A stretch of DNA of 37,020 bases from an uncultured Eubacteriales bacterium. GTDB taxonomy: Bacteria > Bacillota > Clostridia > Oscillospirales > Oscillospiraceae. How positions within the stretch are numbered: position 1 is the stretch's first letter; every line of letters starts with the position of its first letter. The notes below the pieces were generated by a model. That model worked only from the letters and a program-made list of their open reading frames with translations. It made no database searches and was not told where the DNA came from. This document shows positions 14,119 to 22,643 of this stretch, piece by piece. The stretch lies in assembly GCA_905202605.1 (NCBI GenBank), contig CAJKSU010000004.1, forward strand, positions 1-37,020, given 5' to 3'. A program made the position numbers and the translations under genes.

Positions 14119-14820
14119 ATGGCATTTATTGAGCTCAAGGACGTAACCAGAATCTATCCCGGCGGGAAGGGCGGGATCCACGCTCTGGACGGCGTAAATC
14201 TCCGTGTGGAAAAGGGGGAGCTGTGCATTGTAGTTGGCCCCAGCGGCGCAGGAAAGACCACGGTGCTGAACCTCCTTGGGGGAATGGACACCCCAACCTC
14301 CGGCTCTATTTTGGTGGATGGGCAGGAGATCGCAGGCCTCAAAGGGAAAAAGCTTACCCGGTACCGCCGGTTTGACATCGGCTTTGTATTCCAGTTTTAC
14401 AATCTGGTGGGGAACCTTACGGCACTGGAGAATGTGGAGCTTGCCAGCGAGATCTGCCCCAATCCCATGGACGCAGTGGAGGCACTGACCAGAGTGGGGC
14501 TGAAGGATCGAATGAACAACTTCCCGGCGCAGCTGTCCGGCGGCGAGCAGCAGCGGGTCGCCATCGCGCGGGCGCTGGCAAAGCGTCCCAAGCTTCTATT
14601 ATGTGATGAACCAACGGGAGCGCTGGACTATAAAACCGGCAAGGAGGTTTTAAAGCTGCTTCAGGACACCTGCCGAAGGGATGGCATGACCGTAATCATT
14701 ATCACCCATAACTCGGCGCTGATGCCCATGGGGGATCGGGTGATCCAGATCCGCAGCGGTCAGGTGAGCAGGATGTACCGGAATGAGCATCCGGAGCCGG
14801 TAGAAAGGATTGAGTGGTAG
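14119..14820 (+). CDS. ABC transporter ATP-binding protein, MacB/LolD type
   Basis: A 233-residue ATPase that powers the adjacent FtsX-like permease. Walker A GPSGAGKT spans residues 40-47, the signature LSGGEQQRVAIARA starts at 139, and Walker B LLLCDEPTGALD follows near 160, with the H-loop THN near 197. The sequence matches the MacB/LolD class, which drives mechanotransmission across the membrane rather than ordinary substrate passage. I chose the ATG at 14119, preceded by GGAAGGCGGGGA; an in-frame ATG at 14095 has a weaker ribosome binding site. The stop codon TAG abuts the GTG start of the permease, so the two are translationally coupled. Confidence 0.93.
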   Translation: MAFIELKDVTRIYPGGKGGIHALDGVNLRVEKGELCIVVGPSGAGKTTVLNLLGGMDTPTSGSILVDGQEIAGLKGKKLTRYRRFDIGFVFQFYNLVGNLTALENVELASEICPNPMDAVEALTRVGLKDRMNNFPAQLSGGEQQRVAIARALAKRPKLLLCDEPTGALDYKTGKEVLKLLQDTCRRDGMTVIIITHNSALMPMGDRVIQIRSGQVSRMYRNEHPEPVERIEW

Positions 14821-17800
14821 TGAACCGGAGCCTCAGAAAAGAACTGTTTCGGGAGATCCGGGGATCCTTTACGCGGTTTTTGTCCATCTTTGTGATGGTT
14901 GCACTGGGCTGTATGTTTCTGGTGGGACTGCGCTCGGCGGCGCCGGATATGAGGAAAACCTCGGACGAGTATTTTGACCGGCAGAATTTTATGGACATAC
15001 AGATTCTGTCTACCCTTGGACTGACGGCGGAGGACATCGAGGCCTTTTCACAGGTGAACGGCGTGGAAACAGCAGAAGGCGGCTGGTCCTTGGACGCTAT
15101 CCTGTCCACGGCGGACAGTGACCGGGTAATCAAGGCAATCAGCCTGTCGCATGACGGCATCAACGCGCCAATCCTTACGCAGGGGCGGCTGCCGGAGACG
15201 GCGGATGAATGTGCCGTGGAGCAGAAGCTGCTGGATTATTTTGGAGCGAATGTGGGCGATCAGGTGACCATTACCCCCGGAGATGATTTTGCCGATGCCC
15301 TGTCCGGAAAGACATTTACAATTACCGGTGTGGTACAAAGCCCGCTGTATATCTCCATTGAACGTGGAACCAGCTCCCTTGGAGACGGCAACGTGGATGC
15401 CTACGTGCTGCTGCCGGAAGCCAGCTTTCAATTGGATTATTATACGGTGTGCAATGTTGTTGCGAGCGGTGCGAAGGAGCTGGATGCCTATTCCGATGCT
15501 TATGAGGACCTGATAGACGGCCTGAAAGAGCAGCTGACCGCCACCGCAGAGGTGCGGGCGGCGCAGCGGTATGATGACCTGACCTCGGAGGCGCAGCAAC
15601 AGATAGACGAGGGACAGCAGGAGCTGGACGAAGCCAGACAAAAGCTGACAGACGGTGCGCAGGCACTGGCGGACAGCAGAAAAGAGCTTGACGATGGCTG
15701 GGCGGCATTGAATGAGGCACAGGCCGAATACGATCAGGCAAAGGCCGACGGAGAGACGCAGCTGGCAGAGTCCCGGCAGCAGTTGGATGAGGGCTGGGCG
15801 CAGCTGAATTCTGCAAAGGATTCTCTGAATGCGGCGCAGAGCCAGCTGGACAGCCAAAAGGCAGCCGTTACGGCGCAGCTTGCCGTAGCACGGCAGCAGC
15901 TGGACGACAGCTGGACAGAATTCTACGATCAGAAGGACGCCCTGCAAGCTGCCGAGGCGCAGACCGATGCGCTGGCACAGCAGACTGAGGCCTACGGTCA
16001 GGCGCTGGCGCTCCAGCAGGAGCAGGTGGAGGCTGCGGAGGCGGCGGGCAAGCCCATTGACCCGGCGACGCTCCCCTATCAGCAGGAAACCTATGACGCC
16101 ATGCTGAGCCAGCTGCAAAGCGCGCAGGCGCAGCTCCAGCAGGGGCAGGCGGCGCTGGAAACGGCACGGGCGCAGCTCCAGCAGGGCGAAACGGATTATG
16201 CCAACCAGAGCAGTGCGGCCTCCGCACAGCTCTCTGCGGCGCAGAAGCAGATCGACAGCGGCTGGCAGTCCTACTCCGACAGCAAGGCACAGCTGGAGCA
16301 GGGAGAGGCGGAATATGCGCAGGGGCAGGAGACACTTACCGCTCAGCTTTCCGATGGACAGGTGCAGCTGGACGACAGCAGAAGAAGGCTGGAGGACGGC
16401 GAGCAGGAATATGCCGACGGGCAGGATGCGCTGCAGGAGAGCGAGGAACAGGCGCAGAGTCAGATTTCTGATGGGGAAGCGGCGCTGGAGGATGCGAGAG
16501 AGCAGCTGTCGGAGCTGAAACCTGCAGATGTATACGTGCTGGATCGGGGCAGCAACTATGGCTTTGTGAGCTATGACCAGAACGCCCAGCGCATGGAGAA
16601 TCTGGCGAATATGTTCCCGGTGATTTTCTTCATTGTGGCGGCGCTGGTGTGCCTGACCACCATGACCCGAATGGTGGAGGAAAAACGGACGGAAATCGGT
16701 TCCATTAAGGCGTTGGGCTACGGCACTGGCATCATTGCCATGAAGTATATATGCTACGGCGCCATTGCGGCAATCGGCGGCGGAATTTTGGGAACGGCAA
16801 TTGGCGCATCGCTGATTCCATGGGTGATTTTCACTTCCTACAGCATTATGTACACCCTGCCCAGTCTGCATTTGGAGCTGTATCTGCCCCTGAGTCTTGG
16901 GGCGCTGGGGGCGGGGCTGCTCTGCACCGTGGGCGCAACCCTGTGGGCTATGCTGGCAACGGCAAGAGAAACCCCGGCGGCGCTGATGCGTCCCAAGGCG
17001 CCCAAGGCGGGCAAACGGATCCTCTTGGAGCGAATCCCGTTCCTGTGGCGGCACTTCCGTTTTTCCATAAAGGTGTCCTGCCGGAACCTGTTCCGCTATA
17101 AAAAGCGTTTCTTTATGACGGTGATTGGAATCGCAGGCTGCACAGCGCTGATGATTGCGGGACTGGGACTGCGCACCAGTATATTCAGCATCATTGGCAT
17201 CCAGTACGGGGAAATCTATCGCTATCAGCTGCAGGTTTCTCTGGACGATCAGGAGGGCTTTGATCCGGCGCAGACCATCGAGGAGATCGCAGCGGACGAG
17301 GATACCGCCTCCATGGCGGAAATCTATGCCCGTGCCGTGACCGCCTCGGCAGAGGGGGGCAGTCAGGAGGGCTACATCATGGTCACCGACGATCCGGATG
17401 CGCTGGCGGAGCAGATCACACTGCGGGATTTGGAGACGGAGACGCCCATCGCTCTTTCGGACGATGGAGTGGTCGTCAGCGAAAAGCTGGCGGAGCTGCT
17501 GGATTTGCAGGTGGGCGATACCATTATGCTGGAGTGCGGCAGCAAGGCACAGGCCACGGTGGCAGGGATCACCGAGCACTACGTCCGGCACTATGTCTAC
17601 ATGACGGCGGACACTTATAAAGAACTGTTTGGCGAGGACGTTACGCCCAATGAGCTGTTGGTGACTGCAAAGGACCCTTCGGACACGGCAACGGAGGCGG
17701 CGGCAAGCCGGATGATGGAGATCGCCGGCGTAACTGCGGTATCCAATGTGGGTGCGGCTGCACGGGATTTTGAGGAGAATATGCAGGCGGTGAATGCAGC

Positions 17801-18191
17801 GGTGACGATCATCATCCTCTCAGCGGCGGCGCTGGCTCTGGTGGTACTGTACAATCTTACCAATATCAATATCACCGAGCGCGTTCGAGAGCTGGCGACC
17901 ATAAAGGTTTTGGGCTTCTATGACCATGAGGTTGCCATGTATATCTATCGGGAAAACATCCTTTTGACGATATTGGGCATTGCGCTGGGGCAGCTGCTCG
18001 GCAAATACCTGTGCAGCTATCTGGTTCAAACCATTGAGATGGATTTTGTGATGTTTGGCAGACGGGCGCAGACAAGGGATTATCTGCTTTCAATTCTGCT
18101 GTCGCTGGTTTTTGCGCTCATCGTGAATTTCCTGATGTATTTTAGAATGAAGAAAATCGACATGGTGCAGTCTCTGAAGTCAGTGGAGTAG
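14820..18191 (+). CDS. FtsX-like ABC permease with long extracytoplasmic coiled coil
   Basis: A 1123-residue membrane protein, partner of the ATPase before it. One transmembrane helix lies near residues 20-37. An extracytoplasmic domain follows, then roughly 300 residues (about 254-567) rich in Gln, Ala, Glu and Asp with heptad spacing, predicted as coiled coil. The first FtsX domain starts near 598 (MFPVIFFIVAALVC) and contains the MVEEKRTEIGSIKALGYG motif. A second half repeats the pattern, ending with ERVRELATIKVLGFYDHEV and two final helices. The architecture is widespread in Gram-positive bacteria; proposed roles are cell-envelope remodelling or peptide export, none proven here. Start: GTG at 14820 (AAAGGA ten bases before); the GTG at 14814 is an alternative two codons earlier. 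Confidence 0.9.
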   Translation: MNRSLRKELFREIRGSFTRFLSIFVMVALGCMFLVGLRSAAPDMRKTSDEYFDRQNFMDIQILSTLGLTAEDIEAFSQVNGVETAEGGWSLDAILSTADSDRVIKAISLSHDGINAPILTQGRLPETADECAVEQKLLDYFGANVGDQVTITPGDDFADALSGKTFTITGVVQSPLYISIERGTSSLGDGNVDAYVLLPEASFQLDYYTVCNVVASGAKELDAYSDAYEDLIDGLKEQLTATAEVRAAQRYDDLTSEAQQQIDEGQQELDEARQKLTDGAQALADSRKELDDGWAALNEAQAEYDQAKADGETQLAESRQQLDEGWAQLNSAKDSLNAAQSQLDSQKAAVTAQLAVARQQLDDSWTEFYDQKDALQAAEAQTDALAQQTEAYGQALALQQEQVEAAEAAGKPIDPATLPYQQETYDAMLSQLQSAQAQLQQGQAALETARAQLQQGETDYANQSSAASAQLSAAQKQIDSGWQSYSDSKAQLEQGEAEYAQGQETLTAQLSDGQVQLDDSRRRLEDGEQEYADGQDALQESEEQAQSQISDGEAALEDAREQLSELKPADVYVLDRGSNYGFVSYDQNAQRMENLANMFPVIFFIVAALVCLTTMTRMVEEKRTEIGSIKALGYGTGIIAMKYICYGAIAAIGGGILGTAIGASLIPWVIFTSYSIMYTLPSLHLELYLPLSLGALGAGLLCTVGATLWAMLATARETPAALMRPKAPKAGKRILLERIPFLWRHFRFSIKVSCRNLFRYKKRFFMTVIGIAGCTALMIAGLGLRTSIFSIIGIQYGEIYRYQLQVSLDDQEGFDPAQTIEEIAADEDTASMAEIYARAVTASAEGGSQEGYIMVTDDPDALAEQITLRDLETETPIALSDDGVVVSEKLAELLDLQVGDTIMLECGSKAQATVAGITEHYVRHYVYMTADTYKELFGEDVTPNELLVTAKDPSDTATEAAASRMMEIAGVTAVSNVGAAARDFEENMQAVNAAVTIIILSAAALALVVLYNLTNINITERVRELATIKVLGFYDHEVAMYIYRENILLTILGIALGQLLGKYLCSYLVQTIEMDFVMFGRRAQTRDYLLSILLSLVFALIVNFLMYFRMKKIDMVQSLKSVE

Positions 18192-18210
18192 GCATCGAAA
18201 GAAAGGACAG

Positions 18211-18981
18211 ATGACAATGCCGTTAAGAAGGCTTATGACCAGAGGACTGTACAATGCAAGGGATCTTGGGGGATTCCCCGCAGCGGACGGAAATGTGACC
18301 CGGTTCGGGGTGTTTGTGCGGAGCGAAGCGCCGGTGGGACTGCCCCGGACGGACATCGACTACCTCCGGCAGTATGGTGTGACGGCATCCATGGATTTCC
18401 GCAGCTTGGGAGAAATTGAGGCGCGGCCCAGCGACCTCAGAGATAAGCTGAATTACTATCCAAGACCATTGTTCCATGAGGCGGCGATCATTGACGGAAA
18501 GCGTCCGCCCATGCCGAAAAAGCTCAGCTGGGGCGAGCAGTATGTTTCCATGGCGGAGGAGAGCCGTCAGTGGGCGGCGGATGTGTTGAAGATTGCGGCG
18601 GAATGCCCCGGAGCACTGCTCTATCACTGCACCACCGGCAAGGATCGCACTGGGCTGATGACCTGCTACCTCCTCTCCATTGCCGGAGTGGCACGTGCGG
18701 ATATCGCAGCAGATTACTGCGTCAGTCAGGTCTTTATGGAGCCGGTGTATAAAAAGATTCGCTCCGGAGAGATGCAGCTGGGGCCAAAGCTGGAGGAGAA
18801 GCCGGAATTCAAGGGGCCAAAGATGGATGAGAGCTTCTTCCAGACTCCGGCATCCGCTATGCTGGAGCTGATCGATACGCTGACCGAACGCTATGGCGGC
18901 GTGGTGGAGTATCTCCGGAAGATCGGGGTGGCAGAGGAAATCATGGCTGCCATCCGGGCAAAATTTGTAGAGAAGCCCTGA
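18211..18981 (+). CDS. Tyrosine/serine-type protein phosphatase (Y_phosphatase3 family)
   Basis: A 256-residue protein with the family N-terminal NARDLGGF motif and the catalytic P-loop HCTTGKDRTG (near residue 139), which carries the nucleophilic Cys and the phosphate-binding Arg of the CX5R signature. Family members remove phosphate from proteins or phosphoinositides; some are secreted, but no signal peptide is visible, so a cytoplasmic location is expected. It begins 19 bases after the permease stop with AAAGGA in front, so it is likely the third gene of the ABC operon. An ATG six bases farther in is an alternative start. The substrate is unknown. Confidence 0.88.
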   Translation: MTMPLRRLMTRGLYNARDLGGFPAADGNVTRFGVFVRSEAPVGLPRTDIDYLRQYGVTASMDFRSLGEIEARPSDLRDKLNYYPRPLFHEAAIIDGKRPPMPKKLSWGEQYVSMAEESRQWAADVLKIAAECPGALLYHCTTGKDRTGLMTCYLLSIAGVARADIAADYCVSQVFMEPVYKKIRSGEMQLGPKLEEKPEFKGPKMDESFFQTPASAMLELIDTLTERYGGVVEYLRKIGVAEEIMAAIRAKFVEKP

Positions 18982-18990
18982 ATACATGCG

Positions 18991-19028
18991 AAACCGGAAA
19001 GCGGACAAATCGCCGCTTTCCGGTTTTT
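18991..19028. terminator. Terminator after the phosphatase gene
   Basis: A 13-bp stem AACCGGAAAGCGG/CCGCTTTCCGGTT is followed by TTTTTGC on the plus strand. It separates two converging genes and may also stop the minus-strand gene. Confidence 0.88.
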
Positions 19029-19035
19029 GCGTGGG

Positions 19036-19470
19036 TTAGTGCTCCAGCTGCTCCAATTCCTCCTCAGTCAGCACACGCAGTCCTGCGTCCCGGAGCAGCT
19101 GGGCGGCAACACCCATGCCGGGGATCACCGTGCCGGTAAATGTGCCGTCATAGATGCCCTGTGCGCCGCAGGAGGGACTTCTGGCTTTTAGAATGGCAGT
19201 GTCACAGCCGAAGAGCCGTGCCAGCTTCAGGGCTTCCTGCGCCCCACGGACATAGGCTTCGGTAACGTCCCGACCATCTCTGGCAATGACTCGATCCTCC
19301 AGCCGCTCCGCAGGGGTACGGGGTGTTGGCAGGCCGCCCAGCTGTTCGGGACAGACCGGCACAAGGGGGCGGATGGCGGCCAGCGAAGCAACCTGAGGAC
19401 ACAGGTTGTCGCCGCCGCTGTACTTACAGGCTGCGCCCAGCAGACAGGCGCTGACTAAAATCGGTTTCAT
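19036..19470 (-). CDS. DUF523 family protein
   Basis: A 144-residue small cytoplasmic protein of the DUF523 (YbbK-like) family. The conserved features are the N-terminal VSACLLGAACKYSG, the PVCPEQLGGLPTPR stretch and KARSPSCG near residue 95. The conserved cysteines in ACLLG, KYSG, CPE and SPSCG suggest a metal- or thiol-dependent enzyme, but the family's function is not established. The ATG is preceded by AAAGGAG. It appears monocistronic, between the phosphatase terminator and a hairpin on its upstream side. Confidence 0.9.
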   Translation of the reverse strand: MKPILVSACLLGAACKYSGGDNLCPQVASLAAIRPLVPVCPEQLGGLPTPRTPAERLEDRVIARDGRDVTEAYVRGAQEALKLARLFGCDTAILKARSPSCGAQGIYDGTFTGTVIPGMGVAAQLLRDAGLRVLTEEELEQLEH

Positions 19471-19487
19471 AGGACGCTCCTTTGCAG

Positions 19488-19516
19488 AAGTGCCACCGCT
19501 ATGGGCGGTGGCACTT
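19488..19516 (-). terminator. Hairpin ending the mgl operon
   Basis: A perfect 12-bp stem AAGTGCCACCGC/GCGGTGGCACTT with a five-base loop, just past the last gene of the sugar ABC operon. It lacks a U tract, so it may act as a 3' stabiliser or a weak terminator; read-through into the DUF523 gene is possible. Confidence 0.55.
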
Positions 19517-19522
19517 GATTGT

Positions 19523-19906
19523 TTATTCCGCGTCGGGAATCCATTTGGCGTAAAGCTCCAGACTGCCGTCTACCTGCGTGTGTTCAAAATCCCAGCGGTT
19601 ATTCAGCGCGTCATCGGAGTACCAGCCGTCGAAGGTGTAGCCTTCTCTGGTGGGGGGCGCAGGCTCTTCCACAAGGTCACCGTAGGTCAGCACCTGACTG
19701 GCAACATCGCTGCCGCCTGCGGAATCAAAGGTGACGGTATAGCCGCTGCTTCGTGTTGCAATAAAGACGCAAAGCAGAATGGCGAGAATGCCGCACACAA
19801 TGATGATGTCCAGCGTGCGCACGGAAATCCTGACATGCTTGTAGAGGCCGCGCAGCTTCTTCTGCTCCGGGAACTCTCCGGGACGAAGGGGCTCTTTGGA
19901 TTCCAT
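19523..19906 (-). CDS. Small membrane-anchored protein with one InlB B-repeat
   Basis: A 127-residue protein. Residues 1-33 are charged and probably cytoplasmic, 34-51 form one transmembrane helix (IIIVCGILAILLCVFIA), and the rest is extracellular. The outer part (about 55-122) is a single InlB B-repeat/Flg_new domain: YTVTFDSAGG, then PTREGYTFDGWYSDDA, then LYAKW. Such repeats occur in surface proteins and bind partners or act as spacers. It starts three bases after the mglC stop with GGAAG in front, so it is the last gene of the sugar ABC operon. A role at the transporter is inferred from position only. It has no LPXTG or other wall anchor. Confidence 0.85.
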   Translation of the reverse strand: MESKEPLRPGEFPEQKKLRGLYKHVRISVRTLDIIIVCGILAILLCVFIATRSSGYTVTFDSAGGSDVASQVLTYGDLVEEPAPPTREGYTFDGWYSDDALNNRWDFEHTQVDGSLELYAKWIPDAE

Positions 19907-19909
19907 CTC

Positions 19910-20986
19910 TTACTTCCGAACCAGATACTTGCGCATATCAATGGCGCAGGCCACCAGAATGACCAGACCCTTGATGATGTACAGAGCGTTCTGATCTACG
20001 GACAGGAAGTTCAGACCGGTGAAGATGATCTGCAGCAGCAGAACGCCAACCACAATGCCGGAAATCTTACCAATGCCGCCGACAAAGGAGACACCGCCGA
20101 TGACGCAGGCCGCAATAGCATCGCACTCGTAGTTGAGGCCGGTGTTGGCGTTGACAGAGGCGATACGGGCGCCGTCAAAGAAGCCGGTGATGCCGTACAT
20201 GATACCTGCCAGCACAAACACCAGAATGATCGTAGCGGTGACGTTGACGCCGGAAACGTTGGCTGCTTCTTCATTGGAGCCAACTGCAAACATGTTTTTG
20301 CCAAAGGTGGTCTTATTCCAGATGATCCACATCAGTGCGGTGAGGATAATGGCATAGAGCACATAGCGGGGAACCGCAACGTTGCCGATACTGAACAGGG
20401 GGCCCGCTACCAGATTCCGATAGCCTTCGGAAAGACCGGACAGGGTCTGACCGTTGTTCTCGCCCATCTTGAGGTACAGCAGAATGGTGCCGTATACAAT
20501 GAGCTGGGTGGACAGGGTAACGATAAAGGGGTGCAGCTTGAACTTTGCCACAGAGAAGCCGTTGACCAGACCAATCAGTGCGCCTACAGCAATCACCAGC
20601 AGAATGACCAGAGGCAGGGGCTGAACGCCCATACCGGGGAAAATTTTGTTGGTAGTTGTCAGCAGAGAGGCAGAGATACAGGCGGCCAGACCGACGGAAC
20701 GACCGGCGGAAATATCAGTACCGGTGAGCACAATACAGCCCGCGATGCCCAGTGCAATGGGAAGCTTTGCCGCTGTCAGCGAGATGATGTTCACAATGGA
20801 AGACAGCGAGACAAACTGGGGAACCCGAATGGCAATAAAGATAATGGCGAGGATAATGATGATGTACATGGCGTTATTAAATAGCACATCAATCACCGTG
20901 CGGCGCTTATCCTGCGGGGACAGACTCTGGAAACTTGCCCAGCGAGTCTGGAGGGAGTTTTTCTTGGTTGCTTGTTTTTCAGCCAC
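19910..20986 (-). CDS. mglC: Galactose/methyl galactoside-type ABC permease
   Basis: A 358-residue inner-membrane permease of the MglC/RbsC type. After a charged N-terminal stretch of about 35 residues come roughly nine to ten hydrophobic helices. Recognisable motifs are GCIVLTGTDISAGRSVG, VNGFSVAKFKLHPFIVTLST and the cytoplasmic EAA-like loop FAVGSNEEAANVSGVNV. It forms the channel for the sugar delivered by the lipoprotein at 22644-23825 and is powered by the dual ATPase upstream. The ATG follows GGAGGACACC, 16 bases after the ATPase stop. The cytosolic N-terminal extension resembles other Firmicutes MglC proteins. Confidence 0.93.
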   Translation of the reverse strand: MAEKQATKKNSLQTRWASFQSLSPQDKRRTVIDVLFNNAMYIIIILAIIFIAIRVPQFVSLSSIVNIISLTAAKLPIALGIAGCIVLTGTDISAGRSVGLAACISASLLTTTNKIFPGMGVQPLPLVILLVIAVGALIGLVNGFSVAKFKLHPFIVTLSTQLIVYGTILLYLKMGENNGQTLSGLSEGYRNLVAGPLFSIGNVAVPRYVLYAIILTALMWIIWNKTTFGKNMFAVGSNEEAANVSGVNVTATIILVFVLAGIMYGITGFFDGARIASVNANTGLNYECDAIAACVIGGVSFVGGIGKISGIVVGVLLLQIIFTGLNFLSVDQNALYIIKGLVILVACAIDMRKYLVRK

Positions 20987-21002
20987 GGCTGGTGTCCTCC
21001 TC

Positions 21003-22538
21003 TTATACGTATTTCGCAGCCAGGGTCATGATCTCTTCCTGGGTGGCAGTTTTTGCATCAACCTCGCCTGCCAGCTTGCCGCCGGACATGACGAGAATTC
21101 GGTCACAGGTACCCAGCAGCTCCGGCATTTCGGAGGAAACCATGATAATGGTTTTTCCTTGCTTTGCAAGGTCAATAATCAACTGGTAGATCTCGTACTT
21201 CGCACCCACGTCAATGCCGCGGGTCGGCTCATCCAGCAGAAGAATCTCCGGATCGGTGAGCAGCCAGCGACCCAGAATGACCTTCTGCTGGTTGCCACCG
21301 GACAAAGAGCGAATCTTTGTGGACTGATTGGGGGTTTTAATGCGCATGGCGGAAATGGACCAGTCGGTGCTTTCCTTCATCTTGCCGCTGCTGAGCAGGC
21401 CGCATTTCAGGTATTTCTTCAGACTGGAGATTGTGGTGTTTTCCTGAATGGTCAGAATGCCGAAGATGCCGGTGGCACGACGTTCCTCCGTAAGGAGAGC
21501 AAAGCCGTTGGCAACGGATTCCTTAGGCGTCTTGTTCTTTACCACCCTGCCGTGGAGCCGGATGGTGCCGCTTTTCTTTGCGGCAACGCCAAAGATGGTT
21601 TCCAGCGTTTCGGTACGACCGGAGCCGTCCAGACCCGCGATGCCGAGAATTTCACCGGCATGAGCCTCAAAGGAAACGTTGTCCAGATTGTTGTGAAGGC
21701 CGCACAGACCCACGACGGACAGGGAGACATCAGGCGACACCACATTATCCTTGGGAGGAAAGCGGTTGGTCAGCTCACGGCCTACCATCAGCTTGATGAT
21801 CCGATCCATGGTCATTTCACTGGCAGGCTCTGTAGCGACCCATGTGCCGTCGCGCATGACCGTAATATCATCAGAGATCCGAAGGATCTCATCCATTTTG
21901 TGAGAAATATAAATGATGCCGCATCCGCGATCCCGCAGCATATTGATGATGCGGAACAGGTGCTCGACCTCGGTTTCCGTCAGGGAGGAGGTCGGCTCGT
22001 CAAATACGATGACCTTGGAATGGAAGGAAACCGCTTTTGCGATTTCCACCATCTGACGCTGGGATACGGGCATGGTGCTCATAATTGCCTTGGGGTTTAC
22101 ATGAATGTCCAGGTCGTTGAAAATCTCCATGGTGTCCTGATACATTTTCTTTTCAGAGACAATGGGGCCAATCTTGGGGTAGCGGCCCAGCCAGATATTG
22201 TCCATGACATTGCGCTTAAGCGCCTGATTCAGCTCCTGGTGTACCATGGCGACGCCATTTTCCAGAGCTTCTTTGGAGTTTTTAAAGTTGATTTCCTGGC
22301 CTTCCAGATAGATGTGGCCTTCGTCCTTGTTATAGACGCCGAAGAGGCATTTCATCAGAGTGGACTTTCCTGCGCCGTTTTCTCCCATGAGGGCATGGAC
22401 GGTTCCGGCTCGGACAGTCAGGGATACATGGTCCAGCGCCTTGACACCGGGGAAGGTTTTACAGATATTCTCCATTCGGAGCAGTACCTGCGAATCCTGA
22501 GAGGAAGCGCTGGCAGCGGCAGTTGCGTTGTTGTCCAA
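21003..22538 (-). CDS. mglA: Sugar ABC transporter ATP-binding protein with two ATPase domains
   Basis: A 511-residue dual ATPase of the MglA/RbsA family. The first domain has Walker A GENGAGKST, signature MPVSQRQMVEIAKAV and Walker B VIVFDEPTSSL. The second has the degenerate Walker A GLDGSGRTE normal for this family, signature LSGGNQQKVILGRWL and Walker B ILLLDEPTRGIDVG. It hydrolyses ATP to drive uptake through MglC. I chose TTG at 22538 because AAGGAGG lies eight bases before it; longer in-frame starts run into the stem-loop behind mglB. The N-terminus has an Ala/Ser-rich tail of about 15 residues before the ATPase fold. Confidence 0.93.
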   Translation of the reverse strand: MDNNATAAASASSQDSQVLLRMENICKTFPGVKALDHVSLTVRAGTVHALMGENGAGKSTLMKCLFGVYNKDEGHIYLEGQEINFKNSKEALENGVAMVHQELNQALKRNVMDNIWLGRYPKIGPIVSEKKMYQDTMEIFNDLDIHVNPKAIMSTMPVSQRQMVEIAKAVSFHSKVIVFDEPTSSLTETEVEHLFRIINMLRDRGCGIIYISHKMDEILRISDDITVMRDGTWVATEPASEMTMDRIIKLMVGRELTNRFPPKDNVVSPDVSLSVVGLCGLHNNLDNVSFEAHAGEILGIAGLDGSGRTETLETIFGVAAKKSGTIRLHGRVVKNKTPKESVANGFALLTEERRATGIFGILTIQENTTISSLKKYLKCGLLSSGKMKESTDWSISAMRIKTPNQSTKIRSLSGGNQQKVILGRWLLTDPEILLLDEPTRGIDVGAKYEIYQLIIDLAKQGKTIIMVSSEMPELLGTCDRILVMSGGKLAGEVDAKTATQEEIMTLAAKYV

Positions 22539-22599
22539 TAAGGGTCCCTCCTTGATTATAGGGCATCGCGTTTTATGTGAATTCAGCGGGATACCCGAA

Positions 22600-22627
22600 G
22601 GCAGCCGCGCCATCCGGCGCGGCTGCC
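22600..22627 (-). repeat. Intercistronic hairpin between mglB and mglA
   Basis: A perfect 12-bp GC-rich stem GGCAGCCGCGCC/GGCGCGGCTGCC with a four-base loop, 17 bases after the mglB stop and without a U tract. In binding-protein operons such structures commonly protect the upstream mRNA so that more binding protein than transporter is made. Confidence 0.7.
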
Positions 22628-22643
22628 GCTCAAACATCTGAGA

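Noticed and set aside
15048..17591. 847-codon open frame on the minus strand opposite the FtsX permease
   Set aside because: It mirrors the repetitive Gln/Ala-rich coiled-coil DNA, has Leu/Arg-rich composition with no domain, and lacks a start signal.
20646..22541. 631-codon open frame on the plus strand opposite mglC and mglA
   Set aside because: The sense genes are well conserved; the antisense translation has no known motif and no promoter or ribosome binding site.
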